64,000 nt of DNA from Asticcacaulis sp. AND118 (GCF_020535245.1 NZ_CP084910.1:1898501-1962500); one strand, 5' to 3'; shown: positions 34,479 to 43,860, numbered from the stretch's first letter. Notes: generated by a model not told the origin, from the letters alone. Translations and numbers: made by a program.

Positions 34479-34911
34479 AGCCGAAACACCAGCTATCGGG
34501 GCGTCCTTCCGGACGCCCTTTTTATATTTAATTAGCCCGATATTAACCTTATCGCTTCGCACGCGTCTCACGTAAATGTTATTTCCATTTCGCGGCGACT
34601 CACCGGCCACCGCGGCGAAAAAAGCCATATTTTTGGCGCTTTTATGAGGACTTCTGTTGTCAGTTGAATTATTCCTGACAGCCTTGTGGTGGACCGTTTT
34701 GCCGGTATCATGCCCTCGCTGTCCGGGTGGGGACCACGGCCCGGTCCGTGCACCTGACATAAGAAACAGATGCGGAAAAGCCTTCCGCGCACCTTTCCGT
34801 TTGTCCGCCTTTGGGGCCACGCCCCGTCAACCGACGTCACGCACATTGTCCGGCCCTCCGGGCAACCGTTTTGGGCCCGTTTTCCGGGCAACAGTTTTTG
34901 GGGAGTATAGT
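34479..34911 (+). other. Gene-free region upstream of the 416-residue lipoprotein
   Basis: Apart from the prs terminator at its left end I find no convincing gene here. Short frames exist on both strands but lack family character and usable Shine-Dalgarno sites. Two features stand out: GGACCACGGCCCGGTCC at 34731-34747, a perfect palindrome, and a direct repeat, TCCGGGCAAC followed by A/C-GTTTT-GGG, at 34857 and 34883, 26 bases apart and ending at the Shine-Dalgarno of the lipoprotein. It may be a long 5' leader. Confidence 0.5.
34497..34524 (+). terminator. Terminator of prs
   Basis: GGGGCGTCC and GGACGCCC form a stem around TTCC, followed by a run of T residues. It lies directly after the third, partial copy of the prs tail repeat. 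Confidence 0.9.
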
Positions 34912-36162
34912 ATGAGCTTCACGACCAGAACCGGCCGCAGGCCGATCTTCCTGGCCGTCACCGCGTCGATAATGGCCCTCAGCCTCGCCGCGTGTCAGAC
35001 CGACGCCCCGCCGCCCGCACCTCCCCCGCCGCCGCCCGCGCCAGCCGGTCCGCCGGTGTCGCTGGCCCCGGCCATCTCCGACGCCGCTTCGGTCTATGTC
35101 GCCTATATCGATCAGGCGCGCGGCATGAACGCCGATTTCAACGACCCGGCCATGGTTCAGGCCAAGCTGAGCCAGGGGTCCGCCTACGAACCGAAGCAAC
35201 TGGCGCGCGGGGCCATCGCCTATGCCGCCATCGTCGCCATGCAGGAACCGGCCTTCCGCTCGCAACTGCGCGCCTATGCCGCCGACGCCACCGCGCGTCA
35301 GGAACTGGTGACCAAGCTGTTCAGCAATCCCGGCTATGCCGGCGGCATCCCCGGCGCCAATATCGCCGCCCGCCGCGTCATCCTTGCCCTGTCCTCGGAC
35401 GGCGAGATGCTCTACACAAGGGGCGCGGCCATGAAGCAGGCCGCCTATTCGATCCAGAAGCAGGCCTGGTCCAAGGGCCTGCTGAACGATCCGAACGCGC
35501 GACTGGCCGCCACCAAGCTGTCCTCCTCGACCAGCCGCGGCGTCGTCACCGACGAAAGCGCCAGGCTGCTGACCGCCGCCCTGACCGGCAACGGCCTGAC
35601 CACTCACGCCAATACCGGCACAGCGACGGCCGATGCGGCGGCCTATAACGCCACCTCGACCTCAAGCAACGCGGCGCAACCGCTCAGCGCCACCGGCACC
35701 GCCGCGGCGTCGTTCGACCGCGAAACCCTGTTCAACACGCCCTATACCTATGGGGTGAACCGCGCCCTCGCCATCGCCGCCATCTCCATCCTCGGCGAAG
35801 GCACCGGCCCGAACGAGGCGGCCGTCATCGCGCTTCTCAACGAACAACAATCCCCGCGCTGCCTCGGCGAATCGAAACTGATGCTCAATCAGTGTCTGGC
35901 CGCTTCGCGCTTCCATTTCGACGACGTCTTCTGCACCGGCCAGCACATTCTGATGGATACCGGCAACTGTATCGGAGAATTGTCGTCCAACGCGCTCAAC
36001 CTGTCCCCGGACCGCGAAGTCAAGCTCAGGGCCGACGGCACCGAGGAGCTGAAGTACGCCAACGCCAAGCCGTACATCAAGCCTGAGCCGGTCAAGAAGG
36101 CTTCGGCCAAAAAGCCGGCGGCCAAGAAGACATCGGCCACGGCCAAAAAGAAAACCTCCTGA
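34912..36162 (+). CDS. Hypothetical lipoprotein with lysine/alanine-rich tail
   Basis: The signal peptide ends in a lipobox (SLAAC, Cys28), followed by a proline-rich linker (PPPAPPPPPPAPAGPP). The main body of about 330 residues contains VYVAYIDQARGMNADFNDPAMVQAKLSQGSAYEPKQLARGAIAYAAIVAMQEPAFR, a helical region I know from uncharacterised Caulobacterales proteins. It holds several cysteines (PRCLGESKLMLNQCLAASRFHFDDVFCTGQ...GNCIGE) that could pair in the periplasm. The C-terminus is a basic KKASAKKPAAKKTSATAKKK tail, which might contact peptidoglycan or LPS. The start behind GGGGAG is clear. The function is unknown. Confidence 0.8.
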   Translation: MSFTTRTGRRPIFLAVTASIMALSLAACQTDAPPPAPPPPPPAPAGPPVSLAPAISDAASVYVAYIDQARGMNADFNDPAMVQAKLSQGSAYEPKQLARGAIAYAAIVAMQEPAFRSQLRAYAADATARQELVTKLFSNPGYAGGIPGANIAARRVILALSSDGEMLYTRGAAMKQAAYSIQKQAWSKGLLNDPNARLAATKLSSSTSRGVVTDESARLLTAALTGNGLTTHANTGTATADAAAYNATSTSSNAAQPLSATGTAAASFDRETLFNTPYTYGVNRALAIAAISILGEGTGPNEAAVIALLNEQQSPRCLGESKLMLNQCLAASRFHFDDVFCTGQHILMDTGNCIGELSSNALNLSPDREVKLRADGTEELKYANAKPYIKPEPVKKASAKKPAAKKTSATAKKKTS

Positions 36163-36485
36163 TCCGCGTGAGGGAAACATCGCTTCCCTCACCTGCAAGC
36201 GACTTTGCAATATTGACGACACATCCCCCGGGGCGGCGCTTCTGAGCCTTCGGGGGATTTTCGGCTTTAGAGTCGGGTATTCGGGCGTAATTTGGGTCGA
36301 AAAAGCGGATTTTTCCGCTTCCTGACCGGTTGCGTCTTCGAACGTTAGCGTGTATCTACGCGCCTCTTGAGATTTTCGGGGTTTCCCCACGCCGTGTCGA
36401 TTGTGTTTGCCCGCGCCTCCCAAAGAGGTTTCAGAGGGCGGGGCATTGATGCCGACATAGCGCTCTTTGTTTGAGGAACAGGCTG
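36163..36485 (+). other. Intergenic region between the lipoprotein and rplY
   Basis: I see no gene. GTGAGGGAA/TTCCCTCAC (36168-36192) forms a hairpin just after the lipoprotein stop, without a good T-run. A second pair, ATCCCCCG with CGGGGGAT followed by TTTT (about 36224-36263), looks like a terminator. The rest is presumably the rplY promoter and leader. Confidence 0.5.
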
Positions 36486-37079
36486 ATGGCCGATATCGTA
36501 CTAGACGTTGAACTCCGCGACCGCACCGGCACCGGTGGCGCGCGCGCTACCCGCAATGAAGGCAAGATTCCCGGCATCCTGTATGGCGGCGATAAGGCCC
36601 CCGTCGCCATCGCGGTCCAACTCAACGCTTTCCGCAAGGCCCTGTACACGGGCAAGCTGGCCGGTCACCTGGTTACGCTGAAGTACGGCGAAGAAACCCA
36701 GAAGGTCATCGCCAAGGCGATCGACTTCCACCCGGTCACCGACGTGCCGGTGCACTTCGACCTGTACCGCGTCGACGAATCGCAAACCATCAAGATCAAC
36801 GTGCCGGTGCACTTCAAGAACCACGAAGCCTCGCCGGGCATGAAAAAGGGCGGCGCCCTGACCGTGGCCTTCCACGAACTGGAAATCCAGGTTCCGGCCG
36901 GCCACATCCCGGAAGACGTCGTCGTCGACCTGTCGGGCCTCGACATCGGCGCTTCGGTGCATGTCGGCGACCTGAGCCTGCCGTCGGACGTCACCGCCGT
37001 TCAGGGCAAGGACGTCGTGATCGCCTCGATCACCGCTTCGGCCGCTGAAAAGAGCGAAGAAGCTTCCGCCGAAGCCTAA
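36486..37079 (+). CDS. rplY: 50S ribosomal protein L25/general stress protein Ctc
   Basis: L25 binds 5S rRNA in the large ribosomal subunit. This 197-residue form belongs to the longer Ctc/TL5 type: an N-terminal L25 domain (DRTGTGGARATRNEGKIPGILYGGDKAPVAIAV, then VHFDLYRVDESQTIKINVPVHF) and a C-terminal beta domain (GHIPEDVVVDLSGLDIGASVHVGDLSLPSDV), ending in an acidic tail. The ATG is preceded by GAGGAACAGGCTG. It is followed by pth, as in many bacteria. Confidence 0.96.
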   Translation: MADIVLDVELRDRTGTGGARATRNEGKIPGILYGGDKAPVAIAVQLNAFRKALYTGKLAGHLVTLKYGEETQKVIAKAIDFHPVTDVPVHFDLYRVDESQTIKINVPVHFKNHEASPGMKKGGALTVAFHELEIQVPAGHIPEDVVVDLSGLDIGASVHVGDLSLPSDVTAVQGKDVVIASITASAAEKSEEASAEA

Positions 37080-37103
37080 TTCGCGCTTTGCGAGAAAGAA
37101 CCT

Positions 37104-37136
37104 AAAGCCCTGTCCTTACGTCAAGGACAGGGCTTT
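37104..37136 (+). terminator. Terminator of rplY
   Basis: AAAGCCCTGTCCTT and AAGGACAGGGCTTT form a perfect 14-base-pair stem around a five-base loop, followed by ATTT. It separates rplY from pth, which must then have its own promoter. Confidence 0.9.
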
Positions 37137-37239
37137 ATTTCTGTGCGCAACTTATGCGAATCCGCCCCGGCCTGTGCTTTTCCTCATATTCGCCTTGCCA
37201 TTTTTTTGATTAGATCACCGTCCATTCAGTACGGAATCG

Positions 37240-37345
37240 ATTTTAGAGCCCTACCCGATCCGGTGGGATCGGATTGTGCTCTAATCCTTTGTTTCTTGCG
37301 CATTTAATTCCGAAGAACCGTTGCACATTTTTCGGAATGCGCTCT
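37240..37345. repeat. Composite palindromic repeat: AGAGC unit plus family A copy 4
   Basis: The left half is an inverted repeat with TTAGAGC and GCTCTAA outer arms and CCGATCC / GGATCGG inner arms (37241-37285). After a short T-rich link, the right half TTCCGAAGAA / TTTTTCGGAA followed by TGCGCTC (37307-37345) is a family A element. This two-part layout is common between genes in Alphaproteobacteria. It lies just ahead of the pth Shine-Dalgarno. Confidence 0.8.
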
Positions 37346-37360
37346 TGATCGGAGCCCGCC

Positions 37361-37969
37361 TTGTTTCTTGTCGTAGGCCTTGGCAATCCGGGACCGCAGT
37401 ATGCGAAGAACCGGCACAATATCGGCTTCATGTTCATCGATCGCCTGATCGACGGCGCGGGCTTCGGGCCCGTGCGCAAGAAGTTCCAGTCCGAAGTGTC
37501 CGAAGGCACGATCGACACGCCCAAGGGCCCCGCCAAAATTCTGGCCATGAAGCCGCAGACCTTCATGAACCTGTCGGGCAATGCCGTGCTTGAGGCCGCC
37601 GCCTTCTATAAGGTCAAGCCGGACCATATCCTTGTATTTCATGATGAACTGGACCTTGCGCCCGGACGCTTCCGCCTGAAAATGGGCGGTGGTCATGCGG
37701 GCCATAATGGTTTACGCTCCATTATGGGACACTTGGGGCCGAACTTCGTGCGTGGACGCATGGGGATAGGTCATCCGGGTCAAAAGGAACTGGTCCATAG
37801 TTGGGTCTTGTCGGACTTCTACAAGGCCGAGGACTGGGTTGAACGTCTGTGCGACGCCTGTGTAAAGGCGCTGCCGCTGGCGCTCATGGGGGAAAGTGAA
37901 AAGTACATGACCGAAGTGATGCGTTTGAGCCCGGCTCCGAAATTCGATCCCAAAAAAGTATCCCAATAG
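37361..37969 (+). CDS. pth: Peptidyl-tRNA hydrolase
   Basis: Pth recycles peptidyl-tRNAs released from stalled ribosomes. The 202-residue protein begins FLVVGLGNPGPQYAKNRHNIGFMFID, with the catalytic histidine and asparagines, and contains MKPQTFMNLSGNAV, ILVFHDELDLAPGRFRLKMGGGHAGHNGLRSIMGHLG and the GIGHPG motif. The start is TTG behind GGAG at 37351, which yields the canonical N-terminus; no ATG is available at that position. Confidence 0.96.
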   Translation: MFLVVGLGNPGPQYAKNRHNIGFMFIDRLIDGAGFGPVRKKFQSEVSEGTIDTPKGPAKILAMKPQTFMNLSGNAVLEAAAFYKVKPDHILVFHDELDLAPGRFRLKMGGGHAGHNGLRSIMGHLGPNFVRGRMGIGHPGQKELVHSWVLSDFYKAEDWVERLCDACVKALPLALMGESEKYMTEVMRLSPAPKFDPKKVSQ

Positions 37970-37987
37970 GATTCAGAGGGTTAGACG

Positions 37988-39277
37988 ATGCCGACCGCGC
38001 CTCAAATCGTTCTGACGACCTTTGGTTCGCTGGGGGATCTTCATCCCTTCATGGCTCTGGGTCTGGCGCTGAAAAAGCGCGGGGTCGGCGTCGTGCTGGC
38101 CTCGCACCCCGACTATGAGGGCAAGGTCGAGGCCGCCGGACTTAAATTCCTGGCCTGCGGCCCCAGCATGGAGACCTACCGCCAGAATCTGGGCATTGAT
38201 GCCGCGCAGATCATCCGCCACTTCTCCCAGGACCACGGCTTCATGCTGAAGCATCTGGTCGCGCCCTATATCGAACAGGGCTTGTCGGAACTGCGCCCCA
38301 TCGTGCGTCAGGCCGATCTGGTGGTGTCGTCGTCCTACGCCTATACGGCGCATCTGGCGGCGCGGTTGGAAGGCCGCCCCTTCTCCACCGTCGCCCTGCA
38401 ACCGGCCGTCATGTTGTCCGCCTACGATCCGCCCAAGCTGAAGGACGCGCCGCTGGTCCTGTCGCCGCGCACAGAACTGGGCCGCCAGTATAACCGCGCC
38501 ATCTTCTGGATCGGCGAGAAGAAACTGGCGGGTTCGCTGGCCCCGATCCGCGCCATCTACGCCAAGTACGGCGTCGATATGGAAATCAGCCTCGGCGGCG
38601 TGCAGTCGGATCAGATGACGCTCGGTCTCTATTCGCCGCTGATCGGCGACGTCGCCCCGGACTTCCCGCCGCGCACCGAAATCGTCGGCTTCCCCTTCTT
38701 CGATTCCGAGGACGGCCGCCGCAGCGAGCTGCCGCCGCAGCTTGAGGCCTTCCTGTCCGCCGGCCCGGCGCCGCTGGTCTTCAGCCTGGGTTCGACCGCC
38801 GTCTATGATGGCGAGGACTTCTATCGCGACGCCGCCAAGGCCGCCCGCGCCCTGGGTCAGCGCGCCGTGCTGCTGGTGGGCGGGCAAAGCCCTCTGCTCA
38901 ATGACGATTTCGGTCCTGACATCCTTTGCGTGCCCTACGCGCCGCATTCGCTGCTGATGCCGCGCGCCCGCGTCAATATCCACCACGGCGGCATCGGCTC
39001 CACGGCGCAGGCCCTGCGCGCCGGCCGGCCCCAACTGGTCACACCGGTCTTCGGGGATCAGTTCGATAATGGCCGCCGCATCGAGCGTCTGGGGGCCGGC
39101 CTGTCGATCACCTTCGACCGCTGGCATAAGCATTCGGCCATCCGCCTGCTCGACCGCCTGCTGTCGGAGCCCGCCTTCGCGCGCAAGGCAGGCCATGCCT
39201 CGACTGTGGTGGCGCAGGAGGACGGGGCCGAACGCGCCGCCGAGCGCCTGTTGCAGAGCCTGCCGGTAACGGCCTGA
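37988..39277 (+). CDS. Glycosyltransferase, UDP-glucosyl/rhamnosyltransferase-like (GT1/GT28)
   Basis: This GT-B-fold enzyme of 429 residues has an N-terminal acceptor domain beginning VLTTFGSLGDLHPFMALGLALKKRG and a donor-binding C-terminal domain with VFSLGSTAVYDG, CVPYAPHSLLMPRARVNIHHGGIGSTAQALRAGRPQLVTPVFGDQFDNGRRIERLGAG. This is the pattern of RhlB-like and macrolide/sterol glucosyltransferases. It probably glycosylates a lipid or secondary metabolite; neither donor nor acceptor can be read. It stands 18 bases after pth, possibly cotranscribed. Confidence 0.88.
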   Translation: MPTAPQIVLTTFGSLGDLHPFMALGLALKKRGVGVVLASHPDYEGKVEAAGLKFLACGPSMETYRQNLGIDAAQIIRHFSQDHGFMLKHLVAPYIEQGLSELRPIVRQADLVVSSSYAYTAHLAARLEGRPFSTVALQPAVMLSAYDPPKLKDAPLVLSPRTELGRQYNRAIFWIGEKKLAGSLAPIRAIYAKYGVDMEISLGGVQSDQMTLGLYSPLIGDVAPDFPPRTEIVGFPFFDSEDGRRSELPPQLEAFLSAGPAPLVFSLGSTAVYDGEDFYRDAAKAARALGQRAVLLVGGQSPLLNDDFGPDILCVPYAPHSLLMPRARVNIHHGGIGSTAQALRAGRPQLVTPVFGDQFDNGRRIERLGAGLSITFDRWHKHSAIRLLDRLLSEPAFARKAGHASTVVAQEDGAERAAERLLQSLPVTA

Positions 39278-39290
39278 AGTCATAAAGACG

Positions 39291-39316
39291 AAGGGGGCGC
39301 GGCCCCCTTCACCCGT
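39291..39316 (+). repeat. GC hairpin with ACCCG tail, family C, copy 1
   Basis: AAGGGGGC and GCCCCCTT enclose a short loop and are followed by CACCCGTTA. Similar hairpins with an ACCCG tail follow ychF (42168) and ccrM (60967). All three lie just beyond a plus-strand stop codon, so a terminator or mRNA-end role is likely. Confidence 0.6.
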
Positions 39317-39323
39317 TACATGC

Positions 39324-40901
39324 TCAGATTTTGCGCAAATCGAGATCCTGATAGTCGAAACTGAAATCGGCCAGCGGCGAATAAGCGACCAGCTTCATCC
39401 CCAGCACCTTGCCGTCCTTCAACTCAAACGTCACCACGGCGTCCTCGCCCCAGCCGACCGGGAAGCGCGTGCGGAAGACATCCGGTCCGAAGACCTCCAT
39501 AGGTCCTTTCAGGCGCGCCGTGCGGGTAAAGTCGATGTTCAGACGCGCGGTTTTGCCTTTGCCTGACACGCTCACCTTCACATCGCCATACCACGCATCG
39601 CGATAGATTCCGGCATAGGCCTCCAGCGGCAGGGACGGCGCGCCGGGCTGAACCTTCGGCGCGTCGGCAATGGCCTTTTCCGCCGTCCTGGCCGTGCTGT
39701 CCGCCGCCGCCTTCAGCCAGTCATAGGCCGGAGCGCCGATCAGCAGGTCGAGAATGGCGTTGCGGATCTGGCCGCTCGTGCCGTCTTCGACATTGGTATA
39801 GACGGCGACGGCGATGCCCTTTTCCGGCAGCAGGGCCTGCTGCGTCACCTGACCCACCAGCCCGCCGGAATGCGACACCAGCCGCAGCCCGCGATAGTCC
39901 TGAATGAACCAGCCGAGACCATAGGTGCGGAACAGCGCCGCCGTCGGTGTCTCAGGTGTCGGCCCCGCGCCGCTGCCGGCCACGCTGGCCGGTTTCCACA
40001 TTTCGCGCGACGAGGCCTCGGAAAACAGCCGCTGGCCATTGGGCATGAGGCCCTTGTTCAATTGGGTGTGCAGCCACGGCAGGATGCCCGTGACGCTGGT
40101 CACCAGCCCGGCGGCGGGCGAGAAGGACAGGGTTTCTTCCGGCGCCACCACCCTGTAGTCTCCGATGCCGCGCAGCGGACCGGTCAGGCGCGCGTGCCGT
40201 CCGGCTACATTGGCGGCGGTGACATTGGGCCAGCCCATCACGGTATCGACCATGCCCAAGGGCTTCAGGAGACGTTCTGTAACGAAGCTTTCATAGCTTT
40301 GCCCCGACACGCGCTCGATGACCAGACCGGCGATGGTGAACATCACATTGTTGTAGGCGTAGCCCGAACGGAACGGATATTGCGGCTTGAGGTACGGCAC
40401 GCCCCTGAGCTGGTCTTCGCGCGTGTGGTCCGACTGCGGGAACAGCATCAGGTCGCCCTGCCCCAGTCCAAGACCGGCGCGATGCGACAGCAGATCGCGC
40501 ACGCTGACCAACGGCGTCAGGGCGGGATCGTGCATCCTGAACTCGGGGATATAGCGCACGACCGGCCCGTCCCATTCGACCTTGCCCGACTCGACCAGAA
40601 GCGCCAGCGCCGCCGCCGTAAAGGCCTTGGTGTTGGACGCCACGCCGAACTGCGTATGAACGTCGACGGGTTCGGGCTTACCCAGCGTGCGCACGCCATA
40701 GCCCTTCACATAGTCGGGCTGTCCGGGCCGGATCACCGCCACGGCCACGGCGGGCAGGCCGAACTTCGCCATGAAGGCGTCGACGATGGCGTCGATTTGG
40801 GCCGTATCGGCGGATTGAGCCACCGCCCGGACGGGCAGCGCCCCCGCAAGGGCCGCCCCGGCAGTCAGGGTCAGAAACGAACGGCGGTCGGCGCGAAGCA
40901 T
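39324..40901 (-). CDS. Serine hydrolase of the beta-lactamase family (class C / PBP4*-like)
   Basis: This 525-residue exported enzyme begins with a twin-arginine-like signal (ADRRSFLTLTAGAALAGALPVRAVAQ). The catalytic SxxK is in FGVASNTKAFTAAAL, and the second motif YxN is probably YAYNNVMFTIAGLVIERVSGQSY. The C-terminal hundred residues (LPLEAYAGIYRDAWYGDVKVSVSGKGKTARL) match DUF3471. It may hydrolyse peptides or esters in the periplasm; a role in beta-lactam resistance is not implied. It is convergent with the glycosyltransferase. Confidence 0.9.
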   Translation of the reverse strand: MLRADRRSFLTLTAGAALAGALPVRAVAQSADTAQIDAIVDAFMAKFGLPAVAVAVIRPGQPDYVKGYGVRTLGKPEPVDVHTQFGVASNTKAFTAAALALLVESGKVEWDGPVVRYIPEFRMHDPALTPLVSVRDLLSHRAGLGLGQGDLMLFPQSDHTREDQLRGVPYLKPQYPFRSGYAYNNVMFTIAGLVIERVSGQSYESFVTERLLKPLGMVDTVMGWPNVTAANVAGRHARLTGPLRGIGDYRVVAPEETLSFSPAAGLVTSVTGILPWLHTQLNKGLMPNGQRLFSEASSREMWKPASVAGSGAGPTPETPTAALFRTYGLGWFIQDYRGLRLVSHSGGLVGQVTQQALLPEKGIAVAVYTNVEDGTSGQIRNAILDLLIGAPAYDWLKAAADSTARTAEKAIADAPKVQPGAPSLPLEAYAGIYRDAWYGDVKVSVSGKGKTARLNIDFTRTARLKGPMEVFGPDVFRTRFPVGWGEDAVVTFELKDGKVLGMKLVAYSPLADFSFDYQDLDLRKI

Positions 40902-41042
40902 GGCAATGTCCTTACAACGGATACCACACCCTATCCCGCCGGCTTTCGTCTGCGCAATCTAAACCTGATCTAAAACTCTGGTCATGCCGGGGAAAATGGG
41001 TTAGGCAGCGGGCCAATTTCTCTCTTTTCCGCTTGGAATCCC

Positions 41043-42155
41043 ATGGCCCTGAAAGTCGCAATCGTCGGTCTGCCCAATGTCGGCAAGTCCACCCTGTTCA
41101 ACGCCCTGACCCAGACCGCCTCGGCCCAGGCCGCCAACTATCCCTTCTGCACCATCGAGCCGAACACGGGCGAAGTGGCCGTGCCGGAGCCGCGTCTTGA
41201 GGTGCTGGCCAGGATCGTCGGCTCTAAGGAAATCATCCCGGCCCGCATCAACTTCGTCGACATCGCGGGCCTCGTGCGCGGCGCGTCGAAGGGCGAAGGG
41301 CTCGGCAATCAGTTCCTCGCCAATATCCGCGACTGCGACGCCATCGCCTTTGTGGCGCGCTGCTTCGTCGATACGGACATCACCCACGTCGAAGGCCGCA
41401 TCGATCCGCTGGCCGACCTTGAGATCATCGAGACAGAGCTGATGATCGCCGATCTGGAATCGCTGGAAAAGCGCCTGCCGCAACTCGAAAAGCGCGCCAA
41501 GTCCGGCGGCGACAAGGAGGCGGCCCTCACGGTTTCGCTGATTAACGCCGCCCTCGAAGAACTGCGCGACGGCCGCCCGGCCCGCGTCGCCTATGAGAAA
41601 GGCAAGATCAGCAAGGAAGACACCAAGGCGTGGGAGATGCTGCAACTGCTGACCTCCAAGCCCGCCCTGTACGTCTGCAATGTCGACGAAGCCTCAGCCT
41701 CGACCGGCAACGACCTGTCGGAAATCGTCTCCAAGCGCGCCGCCGCCGACCACGCCAAGTCGGTGGTCATTTCGGCCCAGATCGAGTCCGAAATCGCGCT
41801 TCTGGATGCCGATGAACGTCAGGAGTTTCTGGAGACCCTCGGGCTCGAAGAGCCGGGCCTCAACCGCCTGATCCGCGAAGCCTATGCGCTGCTGGGCCTG
41901 CAATCCTACTTCACGGTCGGCCCCAAGGAAGCCCGCGCCTGGACCATCCATAAGGGCGACACGGCCCCGCAGGCCGCCGGAGTCATCCATACGGACTTTG
42001 AAAAGGGCTTCATCCGCGCCGAGACCATCGCCTACGAGGACTATGTGAAGTTCAACGGCGAAACGGGCGCCAAGGAAAACGGCAAGTTCCGTCAGGAAGG
42101 CAAGGAGTACATCGTCAAGGACGGCGATGTGCTGAACTTCCGCTTTAACGTCTAG
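41043..42155 (+). CDS. ychF: Redox-regulated ATPase YchF
   Basis: YchF/OLA1 is a universally conserved Obg-family P-loop protein that prefers ATP and associates with ribosomes. All landmarks are present in 370 residues: [19 protein letters not shown] (P-loop), [12 protein letters not shown] (switch I), [22 protein letters not shown] (switch II), YVCNVDE in place of NKxD, the coiled-coil arm and the C-terminal TGS-like domain ([45 protein letters not shown]). The identification is secure. Confidence 0.97.
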   Translation: MALKVAIVGLPNVGKSTLFNALTQTASAQAANYPFCTIEPNTGEVAVPEPRLEVLARIVGSKEIIPARINFVDIAGLVRGASKGEGLGNQFLANIRDCDAIAFVARCFVDTDITHVEGRIDPLADLEIIETELMIADLESLEKRLPQLEKRAKSGGDKEAALTVSLINAALEELRDGRPARVAYEKGKISKEDTKAWEMLQLLTSKPALYVCNVDEASASTGNDLSEIVSKRAAADHAKSVVISAQIESEIALLDADERQEFLETLGLEEPGLNRLIREAYALLGLQSYFTVGPKEARAWTIHKGDTAPQAAGVIHTDFEKGFIRAETIAYEDYVKFNGETGAKENGKFRQEGKEYIVKDGDVLNFRFNV

Positions 42156-42167
42156 GTTTTAAGGTTT

Positions 42168-42194
42168 GCAGGGGCGCGGCCCCTGCACCCGTTA
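42168..42194 (+). repeat. GC hairpin with ACCCG tail, family C, copy 2
   Basis: GCAGGGGC and GCCCCTGC pair around GCG, followed by ACCCGTTA. The hairpin starts 12 bases past the ychF stop. See the other copies at 39291 and 60967. Confidence 0.65.
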
Positions 42195-42245
42195 TCGGGA
42201 GCGGATGGACAGGATAGCGCATTCACGTCTTTAGGGGGGATGGTG

Positions 42246-42926
42246 ATGGAAGCGGCGGACACGGTTGCTGGGCTGCACAGGTGCAAGAAGCGGTGGGTAG
42301 CGATTTTCTCGCTATCGCTCTTCTGGGTTTTCGTTTGCCTGATGTGCCTCGCCACCATCGTGCTGGGAGGCTTTGAAAAGAAGCCTCTGGCAAGTATTCT
42401 AGCGGGCATATGTGTGCCCCTCTTCATCAATCTTTGGATGGGCTTCATCTCAAATATTCATCAGACCACGCTTTTCGTACATCCGGATGGATTTGCCTAT
42501 AAGCTTGGGAAATGGCCTGTTCGCTTGATCCGTTGGGCGGATCTCGAACGCACAAGTGAGAAATACGCCAACGGAATATCCGTTGAGTTATCGCTGCGGC
42601 TGACGCGGTACGAACCCTACCTGAACCAACTTGAAAATGACGAAATTCGACTGTGGCTGACGGACCGACGTATCTGGTTCTGGATAAGCTATCTCTTCGT
42701 CTTACCAGCGAAGCCCAAAGATTTCGCAAGTCTCTGGCCGAAAGGCCTGACATTGAACAAAACAGACCCGCGCGTCCGAATGGCTCTGCGTATGATATGG
42801 ACGCGACGCCATTCTGGGGCGGATTTAGGTTTCTCCAGTTTCCTTTGTCAACGCAAAGATGCAACTGCGATTGAAGAGTCCTACATCGAATTTCTGAAGC
42901 GCCAATCTGCACTGCCGCCAGCTTGA
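42246..42926 (+). CDS. Hypothetical inner-membrane protein of atypical composition
   Basis: The 226-residue product has two hydrophobic helices near its start (WVAIFSLSLFWVFVCLMCLATIVLGG and LASILAGICVPLFINLWMGFI). A mixed, beta-rich cytosolic domain follows (TTLFVHPDGFAYKLGKWPVRLIRWADLERTSEKYANGISVELSLRLTRYEPYL), which recalls small PH-like bacterial domains. I do not recognise the family. The coding sequence is visibly richer in A and T and has rarer codons than its neighbours, suggesting recent acquisition. The upstream AGGGGG sits too close to the first ATG (42240) but seven bases from the ATG at 42246, so I prefer the latter. Confidence 0.65.
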   Translation: MEAADTVAGLHRCKKRWVAIFSLSLFWVFVCLMCLATIVLGGFEKKPLASILAGICVPLFINLWMGFISNIHQTTLFVHPDGFAYKLGKWPVRLIRWADLERTSEKYANGISVELSLRLTRYEPYLNQLENDEIRLWLTDRRIWFWISYLFVLPAKPKDFASLWPKGLTLNKTDPRVRMALRMIWTRRHSGADLGFSSFLCQRKDATAIEESYIEFLKRQSALPPA

Positions 42927-42985
42927 CGACAGGGCATTATCGCGCGCCCATGACGGGGTTTGGGGCCTAAAGGCCCCAAAAGTCT

Positions 42986-43711
42986 TCAAATCTCTTCGTG
43001 AAGATACTCGATAAACGCCTTCATGCGCGCGTGGCGCAGATCGGCCATATCGCGGCCAGAGGTCGTCTGGAAACCTGATTTCAGCTTGAACAGCTTGGTC
43101 TCGAAATGGTCCAGCGCGAAGCTGAGATCGTCCAGTTCGCGCTCCTCAGCCTTCGGATCGAACGGATCGTAGAGCGCCGTATTCATCCGCCCCGCCGTGT
43201 AGAAACAGCGGGCGATACCGACGAAGCCGATGGCGTCCATCCGGTCGGCGTCCTGCACGATCTTCGCTTCGAGCGTTTCCGGCATGACATTGGCGCTGAA
43301 GGAATGGGTATGGATAGCGTGAGCCACGGCGTCGATGCGCGCCTCGTCCCAATCCTGAGCCGCCAGAATCTCACGCGCCTTTTCCGCCGACAGACGCGAG
43401 GCGTCGCGGCGCAGAGGCGAGTTCTTTTCCACCTGAACGCAGTCGTGCAGCAGGACCGCCGCCGCCACGATTTCGGAATCGCCGGCTTCCATGTCGCTAA
43501 GAGTCATGGCGACCTTGAACACGCGCTGCAGGTGGGACACGTCGTGCGAACCGTCATCGCTGTTGTCCAGAACGTGCGGCAGCAGCGCCTCGGCCAGCGC
43601 CTCATGCGGGGCGAACGAGGGCGACAGGCGCACGGCCATCATCTTTTGAAGCGCCTGCGCATCCGGAAACCGGCTGGCGCCTTTGGAAACGGGTTTGGTC
43701 TGACAATCCAT
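42986..43711 (-). CDS. HD-domain metal-dependent phosphohydrolase
   Basis: This 241-residue protein contains an HD domain: DNSDDGSHDVSHLQRVFKVAMTL (first His), VAAAVLLHDCVQVEKNS (His-Asp), AIHTHSFSANVMPETLEAKIVQDADRMDAIGFVGIARCF. It belongs to the YedJ/YpgQ-like group that hydrolyses nucleotides in vitro. The cytosolic role is unknown. The ATG at 43711 begins MDCQTKPVSKGASRFPDA; upstream in-frame codons are unlikely. It stands alone, separated from the bc1 operon by a terminator. Confidence 0.9.
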   Translation of the reverse strand: MDCQTKPVSKGASRFPDAQALQKMMAVRLSPSFAPHEALAEALLPHVLDNSDDGSHDVSHLQRVFKVAMTLSDMEAGDSEIVAAAVLLHDCVQVEKNSPLRRDASRLSAEKAREILAAQDWDEARIDAVAHAIHTHSFSANVMPETLEAKIVQDADRMDAIGFVGIARCFYTAGRMNTALYDPFDPKAEERELDDLSFALDHFETKLFKLKSGFQTTSGRDMADLRHARMKAFIEYLHEEI

Positions 43712-43821
43712 GGACGACTCGATACGGTCCCCTGCCCTCGGCCACCGGTGTAGCACGTGATCACAGGGGGGTGAGTCCTTTTACACCCGGCAAGCGATCA
43801 CTTTTTTGAAGCCGCAAAGCA

Positions 43822-43847
43822 AAAGCCCCCGGCGAACCGAGGGCTTT
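43822..43847 (-). terminator. Terminator of the bc1 operon
   Basis: On the minus strand, AAAGCCCTCGG and CCGGGGGCTTT form a stem around TTCG, followed by TTG and T-rich bases. It lies beyond the cytochrome c1 gene and the long palindrome. Confidence 0.75.
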
Positions 43848-43860
43848 CATATTCGTGCCG

